A stretch of DNA of 64,000 nucleotides from Ketobacter sp036337295 (lineage in GTDB: Bacteria; Pseudomonadota; Gammaproteobacteria; Pseudomonadales; Ketobacteraceae): positions 310,001 to 374,000 of the forward strand of contig JAYZEN010000007.1 of assembly GCA_036337295.1 (NCBI GenBank), given 5' to 3'. Every line of letters begins with the position of its first letter. The stretch's first letter is position 1. The position numbers and the translations under genes were made by a program. Below, piece by piece: positions 62,963 to 64,000 of the stretch. Below the pieces are notes generated by a model. That model saw nothing but the letters and a program-made list of their open reading frames with translations. It was not told the origin of the DNA and searched no databases.

Positions 62963-63148
62963 ATGTACGTTTGCATTTGTAAGGGTGTCACAGAAAAGCA
63001 CATCCAGGAAGCCGCAAAATCAGGTGTTAACGACTACAAATCCCTACGTGATAAAACCGGGGTGGGTTCACAATGCGGAAAGTGTGGCAGTGATGCCAAG
63101 AGCTGCCTGCGGCAGCACAGCTTGACCAGTGAGAACCTGATCCTATAA
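62963..63148 (+). CDS. bfd: Bacterioferritin-associated ferredoxin Bfd
   Basis: This 61-residue [2Fe-2S] protein has MYVCICKGV (Cys4, Cys6) and GSQCGKCGS, the CxC...CxxC ligand set of Bfd. It reduces the haem of bacterioferritin to release stored iron. It is 91 bases upstream of bfr. An upstream in-frame TTG at 62942 is ignored. Confidence 0.93.
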   Translation: MYVCICKGVTEKHIQEAAKSGVNDYKSLRDKTGVGSQCGKCGSDAKSCLRQHSLTSENLIL

Positions 63149-63239
63149 AACTTAGCTTTGCAATCACCCGTTATTAGGTTTACCTTTTAGCGGTTAGCTT
63201 CTTTTTACATTTTTTTTGTAATCCCGTAAGGAGAGCCCC

Positions 63240-63710
63240 ATGAAGGGTGATGCAAAGGTTATTGAATATCTCAATAAGGTATTGGGTAATGAGCTCGTCG
63301 CCATTAACCAATACTTCCTGCACAGCAAGATGTACAAAAACTGGGGGCTCGATGAGCTCGCAGAACACGAGTACCACGAATCCATCGATGAAATGAAGCA
63401 CGCCGACAAACTGACGGATCGTATTCTGTTGCTGGAAGGTCTGCCTAACTATCAGCACCTCGGCAAATTGCGTGTGGGTGAAGATGTTAAAGAAATGCTG
63501 GAGTGTGATCTCAAGTTGGAGATGGACGCGATTCCCGATTTGAAAGAAGCAATCGCTTATTGCGAAAAAGCCCAGGATTATGTGTCGCGAGAATTGTTTG
63601 TCGACATCCTCGAATCGGAAGAAGAACATGTCGATTGGCTGGAAACCCAGTTGGAGTTGATGGACAAGGTGGGTATGAAAAATTACCTGCAGTCCAAAAT
63701 GGGCAGCTAA
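63240..63710 (+). CDS. bfr: Bacterioferritin
   Basis: This 156-residue four-helix protein has ferroxidase ligands Glu18, Glu51 and His54 in ELVAINQYF and ESIDEMKHAD, the haem-ligand Met52, and a second-pair EEEHVDWLE near 127-130. It stores iron as a haem-bearing 24-mer. AAGGAGA precedes the ATG. Confidence 0.96.
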   Translation: MKGDAKVIEYLNKVLGNELVAINQYFLHSKMYKNWGLDELAEHEYHESIDEMKHADKLTDRILLLEGLPNYQHLGKLRVGEDVKEMLECDLKLEMDAIPDLKEAIAYCEKAQDYVSRELFVDILESEEEHVDWLETQLELMDKVGMKNYLQSKMGS

Positions 63711-63718
63711 GCAGAATC

Positions 63719-63748
63719 GGAGTGGTCGGCCTGGTGGTTCACCACTCC
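63719..63748 (+). terminator. Terminator-like hairpin after bfr
   Basis: GGAGTGGT / ACCACTCC, an 8-base stem with a 14-base loop, begins 9 bases after the bfr stop. It lacks a T run. Confidence 0.45.
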
Positions 63749-63791
63749 ATCCTCAATACCCAATACCCCAGTACGCCTACCTGATTCATCG

Positions 63792-64000
63792 CTATCGGAT
63801 CTGTTCCAATCGCTCCAGAAAGTCGTTATCCGAACCGCTCCGGCACCAAAGCCCCTGGAATCCGTCCTGCTCCCAAAAGTTTTCTCCCCACCGCAACTGG
63901 CACTCGATAAACCGGCTGAGGGCTGCGTCCCGGTTCAGCCCAAGCTCAGTACCCTTGTTCAGTCCATTCTGGATTTTGTGCGGGATCAGGATTGGGTGAA
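63792..64000 (-). CDS. 3' end of an unidentified leftward gene
   Basis: On the minus strand an open frame enters from the right edge and stops at 63792-63794, giving a 68-residue C-terminus rich in Trp, Glu and Asn (contains QLRWGENFWEQDGFQGLW and ends ERLEQIR). Composition looks coding. The family is not recognised. Confidence 0.5.
   Translation of the reverse strand, partial: HPILIPHKIQNGLNKGTELGLNRDAALSRFIECQLRWGENFWEQDGFQGLWCRSGSDNDFLERLEQIR

Noticed and set aside
62542..63003. 153-residue minus-strand reading frame opposite the small gene and bfd
   Set aside because: It covers the bfd promoter and 5' end in antisense, has no recognised domain and no SD. The bfd gene is the secure one.

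Overview
The window is a single, nearly continuous flagellar and chemotaxis island (about 27-46800) followed by a housekeeping and accessory segment (about 46800-64000). FleQ with a FleS/FleR pair, the hsbA-hsbR-hptB set, fadB-fadA behind a PsrA-like operator, and -24/-12 promoters in front of flagellar operons all point to a polarly flagellated gammaproteobacterium of the Pseudomonas, Marinobacter or Oceanospirillales kind. Nothing here fixes the genus. No rRNA, tRNA, CRISPR array, intact insertion sequence or prophage was seen.

Left part (27-14738): flgN, flgM and flgA run leftward, with a near-consensus sigma-28 promoter before flgM. cheV and a cheR run rightward from the shared flgA/cheV intergenic region. 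They are followed by rod, hook and ring genes flgBCDE (sigma-54 promoter) and flgFGHIJKL (a second sigma-54 promoter after a strong terminator).

Filament part (14800-22402): two long paralogous flagellins flank a GSCFA-family SGNH-like enzyme. FlaG, FliD, FliS and a FliT-like chaperone follow. Sigma-28 promoters precede the second flagellin (two in tandem) and fliD.

Regulator and modification part (22539-31171): fleQ, then a translationally coupled operon encoding a TPR-glycosyltransferase, a GT8-like glycosyltransferase and a sulfotransferase. A convergent sulfotransferase of a different family comes next, then fleS-fleR. The coupled operon has its own -24/-12 element. My leading hypothesis is that this organism builds a sulfated, possibly acylated, glycan on its flagellins. 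This is the most interesting content of the window.

Motor and signalling part (31213-46792): fliEFGHIJ, then a CheD-containing chemotaxis operon (STAS, cheY, cheA, cheW, cheR, cheD, cheB), a membrane-anchored degenerate MCP-like protein, and hsbA-hsbR-hptB. The switch and export genes (fliK-fliR, flhAB) are not here.

Right part (46800-64000): a small membrane protein, a YchJ-like protein, fadBA, bluB, a block of membrane genes with a K+ channel, CBS and metallo-beta-lactamase-fold genes, a GAF-PAS-GGDEF-EAL gene frameshifted inside the GGDEF motif at a G tract, a GlxA-type AraC regulator, a thioesterase, a DegQ-type protease, bfd and bacterioferritin, and the 3' end of an unidentified leftward gene.
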